A DNA stretch of 64,000 nucleotides from Marinobacter salsuginis (GCF_009617755.1 NZ_BGZH01000005.1:1-64000), one strand, 5' to 3'; shown: positions 25,634 through 34,581, numbered from the stretch's first letter. The notes: generated by a model from the sequence alone, not told the origin. Made by a program: numbers and translations.

Positions 25634-27187
25634 ATGGCTGAATCCCGCCATTCCGTATTTCGTCAGTTCGCTGCCAGCGACTGGGATGGTTTTCTCAAGG
25701 GTGTCGAAAAAGAAGGGCTGCGGGTGGATCGCAATGGCTTCATCGCCCAGACCCCGCATCCCGAAGCCCTGGGTTCGGCACTGACCCACCCGAGAATTAC
25801 CACCGATTATTCAGAGGCCTTGCTGGAGCTGATCACGCCTGTGTTCAACAGCACCGGGGGGATGCTGAAGTCGCTGCGTGACATCCACACCTTCGTGCAG
25901 CAGAACCTCGGTGATGAGGTCTTCTGGGCAGCGAGCATGCCCTGTGAACTGGATGGCGATCCGAGTATCCCCATCGCCGAATACGGCAGTTCCAACATTG
26001 GCCAGCTCAAGCACGTATACCGGCAGGGGCTGGCGGTAAGGTATGGGCGGATGATGCAGAGCATTGCCGGCGCCCACTACAACCTGTCGCTACCCGATAG
26101 TTTCTGGCAAAAGTGGCAGGAATTGCTGGGCAACGAGCAAAGCCTGAAAGACTTCAAGTCAGATCAGTATTTCTGGCTCATCCGCAACTTCCGCCGCCGT
26201 AGCTGGCTGCTGATGTTGCTGTTCGGTGCCTCGCCAGCCCTGGATGCCAGCTTTGTTGCCGGCGTAAACCATGATCTCTCGCGATTTGACCAGCGCACCT
26301 GGTACGGTGAGCACGCTACCTCCCTGCGGATGGGCGATCTGGGCTACCACAACAATGCCCAGGCCTCACTGAATATCTGTTTCAATGAGCTCAGCACCTA
26401 CACCCAGACTCTGGACCGTGCTATCCACACCACCTGGCCGGCCTATGAAGCCATCGGCACCCGCCGGGGCGACCAGTTCATCCAGATCAACACCAGTGTC
26501 CTGCAGATCGAAAACGAGTATTACAGCGCCGTGCGCCCCAAACGCACCACGCAGCGGGAAGAAAAACCCATCCAGGCCCTGGAAGCCCGGGGTGTGGAAT
26601 ACATCGAGGTACGGTGTCTGGACCTCGATCCTTTCTCACCGGTGGGCGTGAACGAGGCCCAGATCGATTTCCTCGATCTGTTCCTCCTTGATTGCCTGCT
26701 GTCAGACTCGCCCCGTATCGGCGATGAAGAGTGCGAGCGTCTTGATGACAATTACAAGGATGTGGTGGCCAGCGGCCGTTACCGGGAATTGAAGCTTTGC
26801 CGTGGTGGATCACGTACCCCGGTGGCAGACGCTGCTACCGACATTCTGGCACAACTGGAACCACTGGCCGAGTTGCTGGATAGCTGGCGGGGGGATGACA
26901 CCTACCGTCGCGCACTGGCTGCCCAGCGCGAGACCTTGAGCGGTGAATGGACGGTACCTTCTGCCCGGGTTCTGGACGCCATGCGCTCGTCAGGCCTGGG
27001 CCACCGGGAGTGGGGCATGGAAATGGCCCAGCAGCATCAGCAAACCCTCAGGCAGGAAGGCCTGGATGCCAGTGTGCGCCAGGCCTTTGAGGCCATGACG
27101 GCGGAGTCCCTGGCCGAGCAGGCGCAGATGGAGCGTGCCGATACCCTGCCGTTCAGCGAGTTTCTGGAACAATACCTGCGTTCCTGA
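25634..27187 (+). CDS. gshA: Glutamate-cysteine ligase
   Basis: This 517-residue enzyme makes gamma-glutamylcysteine, the first step of glutathione synthesis, in the cytoplasm. It is the gammaproteobacterial type 1 enzyme (E. coli GshA has 518 residues). Recognisable are KGVEKEGLRVDRNGFIAQTPHP, HPRITTDYSEALLELITP, DEVFWAASMPC and TSLRMGDLGYHNN, with VEYIEVRCLDLDPFSPVGV later. The start at 25634 follows GCAGGAG; an upstream in-frame start would lack the Shine-Dalgarno. Glutathione would also serve the GST-kappa-like isomerase at 2.9 kb, although the loci are distant. Confidence 0.96.
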   Translation: MAESRHSVFRQFAASDWDGFLKGVEKEGLRVDRNGFIAQTPHPEALGSALTHPRITTDYSEALLELITPVFNSTGGMLKSLRDIHTFVQQNLGDEVFWAASMPCELDGDPSIPIAEYGSSNIGQLKHVYRQGLAVRYGRMMQSIAGAHYNLSLPDSFWQKWQELLGNEQSLKDFKSDQYFWLIRNFRRRSWLLMLLFGASPALDASFVAGVNHDLSRFDQRTWYGEHATSLRMGDLGYHNNAQASLNICFNELSTYTQTLDRAIHTTWPAYEAIGTRRGDQFIQINTSVLQIENEYYSAVRPKRTTQREEKPIQALEARGVEYIEVRCLDLDPFSPVGVNEAQIDFLDLFLLDCLLSDSPRIGDEECERLDDNYKDVVASGRYRELKLCRGGSRTPVADAATDILAQLEPLAELLDSWRGDDTYRRALAAQRETLSGEWTVPSARVLDAMRSSGLGHREWGMEMAQQHQQTLRQEGLDASVRQAFEAMTAESLAEQAQMERADTLPFSEFLEQYLRS

Positions 27188-27259
27188 GCAGTGAGCTGGT
27201 GCGCCGTCTCACAAGTCTGCGGACCTGACGCACAGAAACCGAACAAAGATTTGTCTCCT

Positions 27260-27303
27260 CCCGATCCGGCTGTTAATTTTTGTAACATCAGGATCGGGGG
27301 AAG
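27260..27303 (+). promoter_or_regulatory. rmf leader hairpin covering the ribosome binding site
   Basis: CCCGATCC (27260-27267) is exactly complementary to GGATCGGG (27291-27298), and the stem extends by a U-G and a C-G pair. The second arm runs into the Shine-Dalgarno GGGGGAAG (27296-27303) six nt before the rmf ATG. The 23-nt loop holds a second small stem TGTTA/TAACA. It would sequester the ribosome binding site. Regulation is inferred from structure only. Confidence 0.5.
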
Positions 27304-27308
27304 CAGCT

Positions 27309-27524
27309 ATGGCAAGGGATATCAAACTCGGCTGGGATGTGGAAGCGCTCAACAAGGCTTACCGTCAGGGCTACATGGCTGCGACCATGGGCATGGATAA
27401 AGCCCGCTGCCCCTATCGGGGTGAAGTTGTCATCGCCGCCTGGGAAGCCGGCTGGGACGACGCCGATCAGGTGGCCCGGGATGACCGGGACCAGGCAGAC
27501 GATCTGTTTTCACGGATCGCCTGA
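27309..27524 (+). CDS. rmf: Ribosome modulation factor
   Basis: This 71-residue protein is a ribosome modulation factor, which binds 70S ribosomes in stationary phase or stress and drives formation of inactive dimers. The family core is KAYRQGYMAATMGMDKARCPYRGEVVIAAWEAGWDDA split around CPY, matching E. coli RMF (RGYQAG ... CPY ... W..GW). It is longer than E. coli RMF (55 residues) by an acidic C-terminal tail (ADQVARDDRDQADDLFSRIA). Single gene with a leader hairpin over its ribosome binding site, suggesting translational control. Confidence 0.92.
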   Translation: MARDIKLGWDVEALNKAYRQGYMAATMGMDKARCPYRGEVVIAAWEAGWDDADQVARDDRDQADDLFSRIA

Positions 27525-27544
27525 TTCACTGGCCGGGCCCGGCC

Positions 27545-27994
27545 TTACTTCTGCACCACGAATTCTGTAAACAGCACACCGGCTATGCTCTCGCCGGTTT
27601 GTTGTTCCTCCAATACCGCATTGATCCTCTGTTTGGCTTCTTCGCGCAACGCTACCTGCCCTTCCATAGATGTAAGACGATCCGTATTGGTTTGTTCACC
27701 AAACAGCATGACCAGTTCGTGTCTCAATCGTGGCATATGCGCTTCCAGGGCGGGCCGTGTGCTGGTACTCCGGGCCCTTAGTGTCACCGCAGCTTTCAGG
27801 TAGGTTGGCTTGCTACCGGAAGTGCCAACGTGGGTCACGAACGGTGGATCCATGCTGATGTAATCGGTAACGCCGCTTTCCTCTTCAGCCACTTCCTCCT
27901 CGGTATCCTCCTCATCCTGGGAAACGGCGGGTAAGGGCATCATGGCAAACAACAGAAACAGAAGTGTCAGAACGGATTTTGGCTGGCGTGTCAT
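27545..27994 (-). CDS. FliL-like exported protein
   Basis: This 149-residue protein has an N-terminal signal peptide (about 1-25, ending PAVSQ), an acidic linker (DEEDTEEEVAEEES) and a FliL-like domain (about 40-149; YLKAAVTLRARSTSTRPALEAHMPRLRHELVMLFGEQ, LREEAKQRINAVL, GVLFTEFVVQK). FliL proteins sit around the flagellar stator and are normally anchored by an N-terminal transmembrane helix; here the N-terminus could be cleaved. No flagellar genes are in the window, so this is a paralogue away from the motility cluster. It is convergent with rmf. Confidence 0.85.
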   Translation of the reverse strand: MTRQPKSVLTLLFLLFAMMPLPAVSQDEEDTEEEVAEEESGVTDYISMDPPFVTHVGTSGSKPTYLKAAVTLRARSTSTRPALEAHMPRLRHELVMLFGEQTNTDRLTSMEGQVALREEAKQRINAVLEEQQTGESIAGVLFTEFVVQK

Positions 27995-28087
27995 AGGCTT
28001 GAAGTTGATCGTGGTTTAGGGTTAAGTGACGAGAATAGCAGGCCCCGTGGCCGCTTGCAGTTTCAATTCACGATTCGAGGTGTTCTT

Positions 28088-28594
28088 TTGACCAGCAGAT
28101 GGGTGTTCGGGCTTGTTTTCCTTGTTTGTGCCGCGCTTCTGGGTGTGGCGTTCTATATGGAGCATGTGATGGGCCTGGAGCCCTGCCCGCTTTGCTGGCT
28201 GCAGCGCTTTGGCTTCATGGGTACCGGCCTGGTGAGTTTCCTGGCCTTCCTCCAGGGGCCCACCGGGTTCGGTGTTCGCATTTACGGCTTTCTTCTGGTG
28301 CTGACTTCCGGAGCCGGGCTGGGTATCGCTGGGCGGCAACTGTGGCTGCAGAGTCTCCCGACGGACCAGGTACCTGCCTGTGGCCCTTCCGTTGACTACA
28401 TGCTTGATGTCCTGCCCTGGTTTGAAGTCCTGTCTACCGCTCTCCGGGGTACCGGGGACTGTGCCGAGGTGGTATGGCGCTTCCTGGGGTTGAGTATCCC
28501 CGGCTGGACGGCTGTGTTTTTCTCACTGCTGGTCATCACTGGTCTGGTGTTGATGTTTCGCCGGCAAAAAGCCCGGGAATGGATTCGGGGCTGA
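28088..28594 (+). CDS. dsbB: Disulfide bond formation protein DsbB
   Basis: This 168-residue inner-membrane protein has four helices and re-oxidises DsbA using ubiquinone. The first periplasmic redox pair is CPLC in GLEPCPLCWLQRFGF; the second pair is Cys in PACGPS and in GTGDCAEV. I prefer the TTG at 28088 as start because GAGG stands 7 nt upstream and helix 1 begins at once (TSRWVFGLVFLVCAAL); another in-frame TTG 33 nt earlier lacks a Shine-Dalgarno. In Pseudomonas a DsbB homologue (DsbH) is also next to algQ, as here. Confidence 0.93.
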   Translation: MTSRWVFGLVFLVCAALLGVAFYMEHVMGLEPCPLCWLQRFGFMGTGLVSFLAFLQGPTGFGVRIYGFLLVLTSGAGLGIAGRQLWLQSLPTDQVPACGPSVDYMLDVLPWFEVLSTALRGTGDCAEVVWRFLGLSIPGWTAVFFSLLVITGLVLMFRRQKAREWIRG

Positions 28595-28694
28595 AACGGT
28601 TGCGGGCGACCGCAGCCATGGGGTAACTTGATCCAAACCTAATAAAAATCAAAACCGACACAGAAGTACCGAAGACAAGCGGAGAACAGGCGTC

Positions 28695-29174
28695 ATGTTG
28701 GAAAATTGCCGAAATGCCAGGGAGCGCTGGGGTGGCGTCAGCGAACTGATTGATCGCTGGCTCAAGGAGCGTCAGGAGCTGTTGGTGCATTACTGCGACC
28801 TGTCCGGGGAAAATGACTTCTCTCAGACAGAAGCGTTGAAAGAGAAGTTTGTGCGCCTGTGTGAAGTGTTGGTGGATTATGTCTCCACCGGCCACTTCGA
28901 AATTTATGAGCAGCTGGTCCGTGAAGCCAGGGAATTCAACGATGGTGGCCTCGAACTGGCTGCCAAAGTTTACCCCCGGATTGAGCAGACCACCGAGGTG
29001 GCCCTTAACTTCAACGACCGTCTGGATGGCCGGGACTTGTCGGAAGAAGATGTCAAAGAGTTGTTTGGCGAGCTGTCGAAGCTGGGTGAAACCCTGGAGA
29101 CCCGGTTCGAGATGGAGGATTTCCTGATCGAGCACCTTCACAATGCCCATGCCGGCAAAGTAGCCTCTGCCTGA
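28695..29174 (+). CDS. rsd: Anti-sigma-70 factor Rsd/AlgQ
   Basis: This 159-residue all-helical protein is an Rsd/AlgQ family member, which binds the housekeeping sigma factor in stationary phase and shifts RNA polymerase toward alternative sigma factors. Typical segments are CRNARERWGGVSELIDRWLKER split by the turn, RQELLVHYCDLSG, LCEVLVDYVSTGHFEIYEQL and the C-terminal MEDFLIEHLHNAH. In P. aeruginosa the gene was named algQ for its effect on alginate synthesis; algR/algZ lie 17 kb away in this window, but no alginate genes are visible. Ended by a strong terminator. Confidence 0.94.
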   Translation: MLENCRNARERWGGVSELIDRWLKERQELLVHYCDLSGENDFSQTEALKEKFVRLCEVLVDYVSTGHFEIYEQLVREAREFNDGGLELAAKVYPRIEQTTEVALNFNDRLDGRDLSEEDVKELFGELSKLGETLETRFEMEDFLIEHLHNAHAGKVASA

Positions 29175-29189
29175 GAAATCTCGGAATCT

Positions 29190-29230
29190 AAAAAAGCCCC
29201 AGCCGGTCATGCCGGTCTGGGGCTTTTTTT
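29190..29230. terminator. Strong bidirectional terminator between rsd and the FKBP gene
   Basis: AAAAAAGCCCCAG (29190-29202) pairs with CTGGGGCTTTTTT (29218-29230); the inner CCGG/CCGG extends the stem. A-run and T-run on the two sides make it work for both convergent genes. Confidence 0.93.
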
Positions 29231-29267
29231 GTGGCAGGGCCAGAACTGACCGTTGCCTGTCCGGAAC

Positions 29268-29984
29268 TTAGTCTCCTGAGCCCGGGTTGATCTCCAGCAG
29301 CTCGACATCGAACACCAGGGTTTCGTTGGGACCGATCGCCCGGTTGCCGCCCGGACCGTAAGCCAGATCTGATGGAATGTAGAGCTTGTAGCGGGCACCC
29401 TCGTTCATCAGCTGAAGACCCTCGGTCCAGCCGGGAATGACCTGGTTCAGGGCGAAGGTAACTGGCTCACCACGCTCGCGGGAGCTGTCAAACACTTCGC
29501 CAGACAACAGTTCGCCGGTGTAGTGCACCTGAACCGTATCGGTCGCTGCGGGCTTTTCGCCGTCACCCTGTTCAAGGATCTCGTACTGGAGGCCGGACTC
29601 GGTGGTTTCTACGCCATCACGCTCGGCATTTTCTGCCAGGAAGGCCTCACCCGCTTCAAGATTCTTCTGGGCCAGTTCTTCCATCTGCTTGCCCTGTTCT
29701 TCCTGCAGCTGCTGCTGATAGGTCATCAGAGCCTGCTGGATTTCCTCGCGGCTCATACGCTTGGCTTCCTCGTCGCCGGCGTGGCCATGCTGGATGCCCT
29801 GAAGGAACTGGTCCATCTGCAGGTTCGGCAGGTCGTTGCCCATGCGCTCACCCAGAACCAGGCCCATGCCATAGCTAACCTTCTGGTCCGTTGAATCCAG
29901 TTTCGGTTGTTCCGGGGCTTCGGGCGGTGTGGAACAGCCGGCAACAAGGCCGGTCACTGCCAGTGCAAGGAGTGTTTTCTTCAT
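29268..29984 (-). CDS. FKBP-type peptidyl-prolyl isomerase lipoprotein (FkpA/Mip-like)
   Basis: This 238-residue periplasmic folding catalyst has a lipoprotein signal (MKKTLLALAVTGLVAGC, lipid Cys17), so it is probably membrane-anchored. Residues 30-125 form the helical FKBP_N dimerisation arm (VSYGMGLVLGERMG, MSREEIQQALMTYQQQLQEEQ) and residues 130-238 form the FKBP domain (QVHYTGELLSGEVFDSSRERGEP, VIPGWTEGLQLM, DLAYGPGGNRAIGPNETLVFDVELL). This is the FkpA/Mip architecture with catalytic Asp, Phe and Tyr residues in place. It lies next to algQ, as in Pseudomonas. Confidence 0.92.
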   Translation of the reverse strand: MKKTLLALAVTGLVAGCSTPPEAPEQPKLDSTDQKVSYGMGLVLGERMGNDLPNLQMDQFLQGIQHGHAGDEEAKRMSREEIQQALMTYQQQLQEEQGKQMEELAQKNLEAGEAFLAENAERDGVETTESGLQYEILEQGDGEKPAATDTVQVHYTGELLSGEVFDSSRERGEPVTFALNQVIPGWTEGLQLMNEGARYKLYIPSDLAYGPGGNRAIGPNETLVFDVELLEINPGSGD

Positions 29985-30108
29985 TGCATTATCCTTTAAC
30001 GTCGGTGCTCGGGGTGTGGCCCCGCGATGTGTTTATCAGAACGCAGAAGGTAACGGGTTCCGGCGCCAGATGCCACTGAACATGTGTTAAGAAACCGTAC
30101 GCGTCAGC

Positions 30109-30495
30109 TCAGCTGCCGTTGGTTCCGGCGGCGGATGGTCCCAGAGAGAAAGGGGCGCTATAGGGGGATCGCCAGTCTGTTTCCGGCTCCGGGGATTGGA
30201 GGCGCGGGAAAGCCTTGTCGCGCCGCTCAATGGCGAGGGTGTTCCAGCGGCCCTGCTCCGGCGGCTGGTCAGCATAGTGCCAGTTGCCATCGGTGTCCTG
30301 CCATTTGAACACGATCTCGGGGCCCTCGGTGGGAATCGGTGAGGGTACCAGACCCTCGAAAGCAGGAATTTCCGGTTGTTCCTCTTCGGCCACTGGTTCG
30401 GAGACCTGCTCCGGATCGTTCAGGCCGAAGAAAATCAGCAATAACAGTAATCCGAGAGCCGGAAACGAGAGCCGTATTAGCCATTTCATGATCAT
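30109..30495 (-). CDS. Membrane-anchored DUF4124-like protein
   Basis: This 128-residue protein has an N-terminal anchor helix (about 7-25, LSFPALGLLLLLIFFG), a Pro/Glu-rich linker and a short domain resembling DUF4124 (FKWQDTDGNWHYADQPPEQGRWNTL). Such domains often occur in periplasmic or envelope proteins of unknown role. The start overlaps the stop of the TIGR02444 gene by 4 nt (ATGA), so the two are translationally coupled; a second ATG two codons in is equally possible. The C-terminal 40 residues are Pro/Ser-rich and probably disordered. Confidence 0.7.
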   Translation of the reverse strand: MIMKWLIRLSFPALGLLLLLIFFGLNDPEQVSEPVAEEEQPEIPAFEGLVPSPIPTEGPEIVFKWQDTDGNWHYADQPPEQGRWNTLAIERRDKAFPRLQSPEPETDWRSPYSAPFSLGPSAAGTNGS

Positions 30496-31049
30496 GGCTG
30501 GTGGTCTCCCTTGGGGAAGTGGGCCAGGGTGTCGGCCAGTGTATTCAGCAGGAGCCTGGCACTGTCATCAACCGGTGATGTCGGTGCCGCCGCAACGAGA
30601 TTGGATATGATCAGCGTGTCGCGTCCCTGCATGTCATTGTGTTCCGGGTTGTTGGTCATTAGCGTTCGCCAGCTCAAGGCCAGTTCGATCTGTTCGGCTT
30701 CAAGCTCCAGGCTGGCGATGCCGGTTCGGAGCTTCTGACAATTGTCGGCGTCTCGGGGCAGTGACTTCCTCGCCCTGCGCAGCGCACCGGTTACACGGTC
30801 GCGCCACTCTGTTACCGTAGCGTCCTCGACCCCGGTGAAGGCCCTTTCAGAGAGAGCCAGCCAGGCCGCACTGAGAATGCGCGTTACGCTCCAGCCCTGA
30901 TCCTGAAGCGCCAGGCAGCTGGTCTGAACGTCCGGGTATTTCCAGAACGCCAATGCAAAACGCCAGAGCGGGTTCTCCGGTTCCAGGTCTTCCGGCAACT
31001 CAAGCGGCGATGTCGAAAAATCCGGGATGGTAGCCGAGCCGACCGACAT
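30492..31049 (-). CDS. TIGR02444 family protein
   Basis: This 185-residue protein matches the TIGR02444/DUF2390 family of uncharacterised gammaproteobacterial proteins: LWRFALAFWKYPDVQTSCLALQDQGWSVTRILSAAWLAL is the characteristic opening, followed by helical regions and DNCQKLRTGIASLELEAEQIEL. The start at 31049 has GGAAGG upstream; a longer upstream reading would run into the divergent ABC-F gene. It is divergent from yheS with 46 bp between them, the same pairing as in Pseudomonas as I remember it. Function unknown. Confidence 0.82.
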   Translation of the reverse strand: MSVGSATIPDFSTSPLELPEDLEPENPLWRFALAFWKYPDVQTSCLALQDQGWSVTRILSAAWLALSERAFTGVEDATVTEWRDRVTGALRRARKSLPRDADNCQKLRTGIASLELEAEQIELALSWRTLMTNNPEHNDMQGRDTLIISNLVAAAPTSPVDDSARLLLNTLADTLAHFPKGDHQP

Positions 31050-31095
31050 AGGCGCTGTGCCTTCCCTGAACACTATACGTTGATAAAATGAAAAC

Positions 31096-33048
31096 ATGTT
31101 AACGATAACCGATCTCAGTTTACAACGGGGTGGCGTCTGGTTGCTAGAATCCGTCGACCTCACCGTGCAGCCCGGACAGCGTGTCGCGATCGTCGGTGCC
31201 AATGGTGCCGGCAAATCCAGTCTTTTTCAGCTCTTGCTGGGCCAGTTGGCCCCGGAGCAGGGAGCAGTCTCACTGCCCGGTGGTTGCCGCATTGCCCACA
31301 TGGCACAGGAAGTCGAGACAACCGACCGGAGTGCCCGGGATTTTGTCCTGGATGGCGATCTGGATCTGCGCCGCCTGGAAGCCGAGCTTGCCAGGGCGGA
31401 AACGGCCGGGGATGACCATGCCATTGCCCGCATACACGGAGAGCTCGATGTGCACGAGGCCTGGTCTGCAGCACGCCGGGCGGAGGCGTTGCTGCGTGGG
31501 TTGGGCTTCTCTGACGAGGACGCCGACCGACCGGTGTCGGCATTTTCCGGTGGCTGGCGGATCCGGTTGAATCTGGCGCAGGCCCTGATGCGGCCGTCCG
31601 ATCTGTTGCTTCTGGATGAGCCTACCAACCACCTGGATCTTGATGCCTGCCTGTGGCTTGAGAACTGGCTGCGTCGCTACCCCGGCACCTTGCTGTTCAT
31701 CTCTCACGACCGTGATTTCATGGATCGGGTTGCCACCCATGTGGTGCATTTCGATCGGCGCAAGCTGGAGTTGTATACGGGTAATTACTCAGCCTTTGAA
31801 GGCCAGCGCAGTGAACGTCTTGCCCAGCAGCAGGCCGGTTTCGAACGCCAACAGGCCCGGATTGCCGAAATCCAGCGTTTCATAGACCGGTTCAAGGCCA
31901 AGGCCACCAAGGCCCGCCAGGCCCAGAGCCGGGTCAAGGCGCTGGAGCGGATGGAGCGCATTGCCCCGGCCCATATTGATTCGCCCTTCAGCTTCGAGTT
32001 TCCAGTGGCGGAAAAGGTCTCCAATCCGCTGTTGTCGATACGCAATGGCAAGGCCGGCCACGGCAATACCCCGGTCCTCAATGGTATCAATCTGACCTTG
32101 TTGCCCGGCAGCCGGATTGGCCTGCTAGGTCCCAATGGCGCCGGTAAATCCACGTTGATGGATGCGCTTCGGGGCGAGGGCACCTTGTTATCCGGGGATC
32201 GGACCTGTGGCGAACATCTGGCCATTGGTTACTTTGCCCAGCATCAGCTGGAGTCGCTGGATCTTGATGCCAGCCCGTTCCTGCACCTGCAGCGGCTGTC
32301 GCCAAAGGCGTCAGAGCAGAGTATCCGGAACTTTCTCGGCGGTTTCGATTTCCATGGCGATGAGGCCCTGAGTGCCATCCGCTCGTTCTCCGGCGGTGAA
32401 AAGGCCAGGGTGGCGCTTGCCGTGATTGCCTGGCAGAAACCGAACCTCCTCCTGCTCGACGAACCGACCAACCACCTGGATCTGGAAATGCGCCAGGCCC
32501 TGACCATGGCGCTGCAGAACTTTGAAGGCGCCATTGTGGTGGTTTCACACGATCGCCATCTGCTGAGAAACACGGTGGACGAGTTCTGGCTGGTCAATGA
32601 TGGCCGGGTGACCGAATACCAGGGCGATCTGGAGGACTATGAGCGCTGGCTGGCGGACCGCCGGAAAGACGACACCGAAGCACCGAAACGAATACCTGCC
32701 GGGCAGCAGACTGCCGAAGAGTCCTCCGAGGCAGTGGGGGCAGTAGGAGAGAGCGCCGAGGATCGAAAGGCCCGCAAGCGGGCAGAGGCGGCCCTGCGCC
32801 AGAAACTGAGTCCCTATCGCAAGAAGCAGGGTGCCCTGGAAAAGGAAATGGAGCAGCTTCAGCAAACGCTGTCGGCTCTGGAGGAGCAACTGTCTGATCC
32901 GGGTCTGTATGACGACGGCGGAAAGGCGCGCCTGAAAGAACTGCTGGGCGAGCAGGCCGCTGCAACCGCGCGCCTGGAAGAGGTGGAGGCCCAGTGGCTT
33001 GAAGTCAGTGAAGAGGTGGAATCCCTGGAGGCGGAGCTGGCTGGCTGA
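31096..33048 (+). CDS. yheS: ABC-F family ATPase YheS
   Basis: This 650-residue soluble protein has two ABC domains and no membrane part; ABC-F proteins bind the ribosomal E site and act on stalled or troubled translation. Domain 1 has GANGAGKSSLF, FSGGWRIRLNLAQAL and LLLDEPTNHLDL; domain 2 has GPNGAGKSTLMD, FSGGEKARVALAVIA and LLLDEPTNHLDLEM. The inter-domain P-site tether (about 240-290) is rich in Arg/Lys/Gln. A charged coiled-coil tail (about 550-650) matches YheS. Convergent with ppx, the two stops being 6 bp apart. Confidence 0.93.
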   Translation: MLTITDLSLQRGGVWLLESVDLTVQPGQRVAIVGANGAGKSSLFQLLLGQLAPEQGAVSLPGGCRIAHMAQEVETTDRSARDFVLDGDLDLRRLEAELARAETAGDDHAIARIHGELDVHEAWSAARRAEALLRGLGFSDEDADRPVSAFSGGWRIRLNLAQALMRPSDLLLLDEPTNHLDLDACLWLENWLRRYPGTLLFISHDRDFMDRVATHVVHFDRRKLELYTGNYSAFEGQRSERLAQQQAGFERQQARIAEIQRFIDRFKAKATKARQAQSRVKALERMERIAPAHIDSPFSFEFPVAEKVSNPLLSIRNGKAGHGNTPVLNGINLTLLPGSRIGLLGPNGAGKSTLMDALRGEGTLLSGDRTCGEHLAIGYFAQHQLESLDLDASPFLHLQRLSPKASEQSIRNFLGGFDFHGDEALSAIRSFSGGEKARVALAVIAWQKPNLLLLDEPTNHLDLEMRQALTMALQNFEGAIVVVSHDRHLLRNTVDEFWLVNDGRVTEYQGDLEDYERWLADRRKDDTEAPKRIPAGQQTAEESSEAVGAVGESAEDRKARKRAEAALRQKLSPYRKKQGALEKEMEQLQQTLSALEEQLSDPGLYDDGGKARLKELLGEQAAATARLEEVEAQWLEVSEEVESLEAELAG

Positions 33049-33054
33049 ATGCCG

Positions 33055-34581
33055 TCAGCCGCCGTTCAGCTCCAGGACAAAATCCTGTTTGGCGAGGTAG
33101 TCTCGCTCGTTCTCCAGGTCGGCCAGGGTCAGTGGCCTGTCGTCGAGCCAGCCTTCTGGAAACTCCAGCACCAGCTTGTCCTTGTGGGCAGTCAGGGTAA
33201 AGGCCGGAGGTAGTTCCATATTGCGCGGGTGTTGGATCAGAACGGCCAGACGGACCAATACGCACAGGTAGCGCAGCCTTGCGATGTCTTCCGGGTCCAG
33301 GCCTTCGAAGATAGCCGAAGCGAACTTGCGTCGGTGGCCACGCACCAGGGTGGCCAGATCCCGCTGGAACTGTTGGGTAAAACCGGGCAGGTCCGAGTAG
33401 CGCAACAGGTAGGCGCCGTGTTTGTGATACTGGCTGTGAGAAATGGTCAGCCCGATCTCGTGCAGCCGACAGGCCCAGCGCAGCACTTCTTCATCGGCTG
33501 CCGTATTCAGCCCCCAGGCATCGGCGACTTGCTGCCAGGCAGCCACGGCGGTTTCCTCAACGGCGGCACCGTGTTCCTGGTCCACATGGTAACGCTCCTG
33601 TAGCGCGGATATGGTCCGCTCCCGGACGTCCTCATGCTGGATGCGCCCGACAATGTCGTAGAGCAGGCCTTCCCGCAGTGCGCCGTCGGCGAACGCCATA
33701 TCCCGGATGCCAAGAGACTGGAATGCCCCCATCAGTATGGCGAATCCCGCCGGGAAAATGCTCTGGCGGTCCGAGCGTACACCCAGGTCTCCCAGTTTTT
33801 CCGTCTTACCCATATCCACCAGCCGCTTGCGAAGCTCCTGCATGGCCGCGAGCGTAATGGTGCCGTCAGTGATTTTCAGGGTCGCCAGGACGCTGGCAAT
33901 GGCCTTGATCGAACCGGACGAGCCCACCGCGCTCTGCCAGCCCACCGAACGGTAGTGCTGTCGGATGTTGAGCAGCTCCTGTTCGGCATGGGTCACGGCC
34001 TTGTCCATCTGCCGCTTGGTGATCTTTCCGTCCGGGAAGTACCGGTTGCGGAATGACACGCAGCCCATGTGCAGGCTTTCAAGCTCCTGGGGTTCGAACC
34101 GTTGCCCGATGATGAATTCGGTGCTGCCACCGCCAATGTCGATCACCAGTCGGCGGCCGATATCGTCAGACAGTGTGTGGGAAACGCCCAGGTAAATCAG
34201 GCGTGCTTCTTCGCGACCGGCAATGATCTCCACCGGATAACCCAGGACCTCTTCAGCCCGGGTCATGAACTGATGGGCGTTTCGGGCGACGCGGAGCGCG
34301 TTGGTACCCACAATCTGTACTGCCTCCGGTGGCATGCCCTTGAGCCGCTGTGCGAAGCGTCCGAGGCACGCCAGGGCTCGCTCCTGAGCCTCTTCCGTGA
34401 GCCTATTGTACTGATCCAGCCCGGCCCCGAGCTGAACCTTTTCACCCATCTTTTCGAGGGTCCGGATTTCCCCATGCACTAGTCGGGCAACCACCATGTG
34501 GAAGCTGTTCGAGCCCATGTCGATGGCTGCCAGTACCTCGCGTGAGGCGGCAGCGTTTTCGGCGGTGGATGCGGCCGTCAC
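33055..34581 (-). CDS. ppx: Exopolyphosphatase (Ppx/GppA family)
   Basis: This 508-residue enzyme of the actin-like ASKHA fold releases phosphate from polyphosphate ends, or removes the pppGpp 5' phosphate. Phosphate loop 1 is AAIDMGSNSFHMVVAR, the second is VIDIGGGSTEF, the conserved NALR is VGTNALRVARN, and the C-terminal HD-like region contains WACRLHEIGLTISHSQYHKHGAYL. It starts with GTG behind AAGGA. Its position divergent from trxA and near rho matches Pseudomonas ppx. Ppk is not in the window. Confidence 0.92.
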   Translation of the reverse strand: MTAASTAENAAASREVLAAIDMGSNSFHMVVARLVHGEIRTLEKMGEKVQLGAGLDQYNRLTEEAQERALACLGRFAQRLKGMPPEAVQIVGTNALRVARNAHQFMTRAEEVLGYPVEIIAGREEARLIYLGVSHTLSDDIGRRLVIDIGGGSTEFIIGQRFEPQELESLHMGCVSFRNRYFPDGKITKRQMDKAVTHAEQELLNIRQHYRSVGWQSAVGSSGSIKAIASVLATLKITDGTITLAAMQELRKRLVDMGKTEKLGDLGVRSDRQSIFPAGFAILMGAFQSLGIRDMAFADGALREGLLYDIVGRIQHEDVRERTISALQERYHVDQEHGAAVEETAVAAWQQVADAWGLNTAADEEVLRWACRLHEIGLTISHSQYHKHGAYLLRYSDLPGFTQQFQRDLATLVRGHRRKFASAIFEGLDPEDIARLRYLCVLVRLAVLIQHPRNMELPPAFTLTAHKDKLVLEFPEGWLDDRPLTLADLENERDYLAKQDFVLELNGG

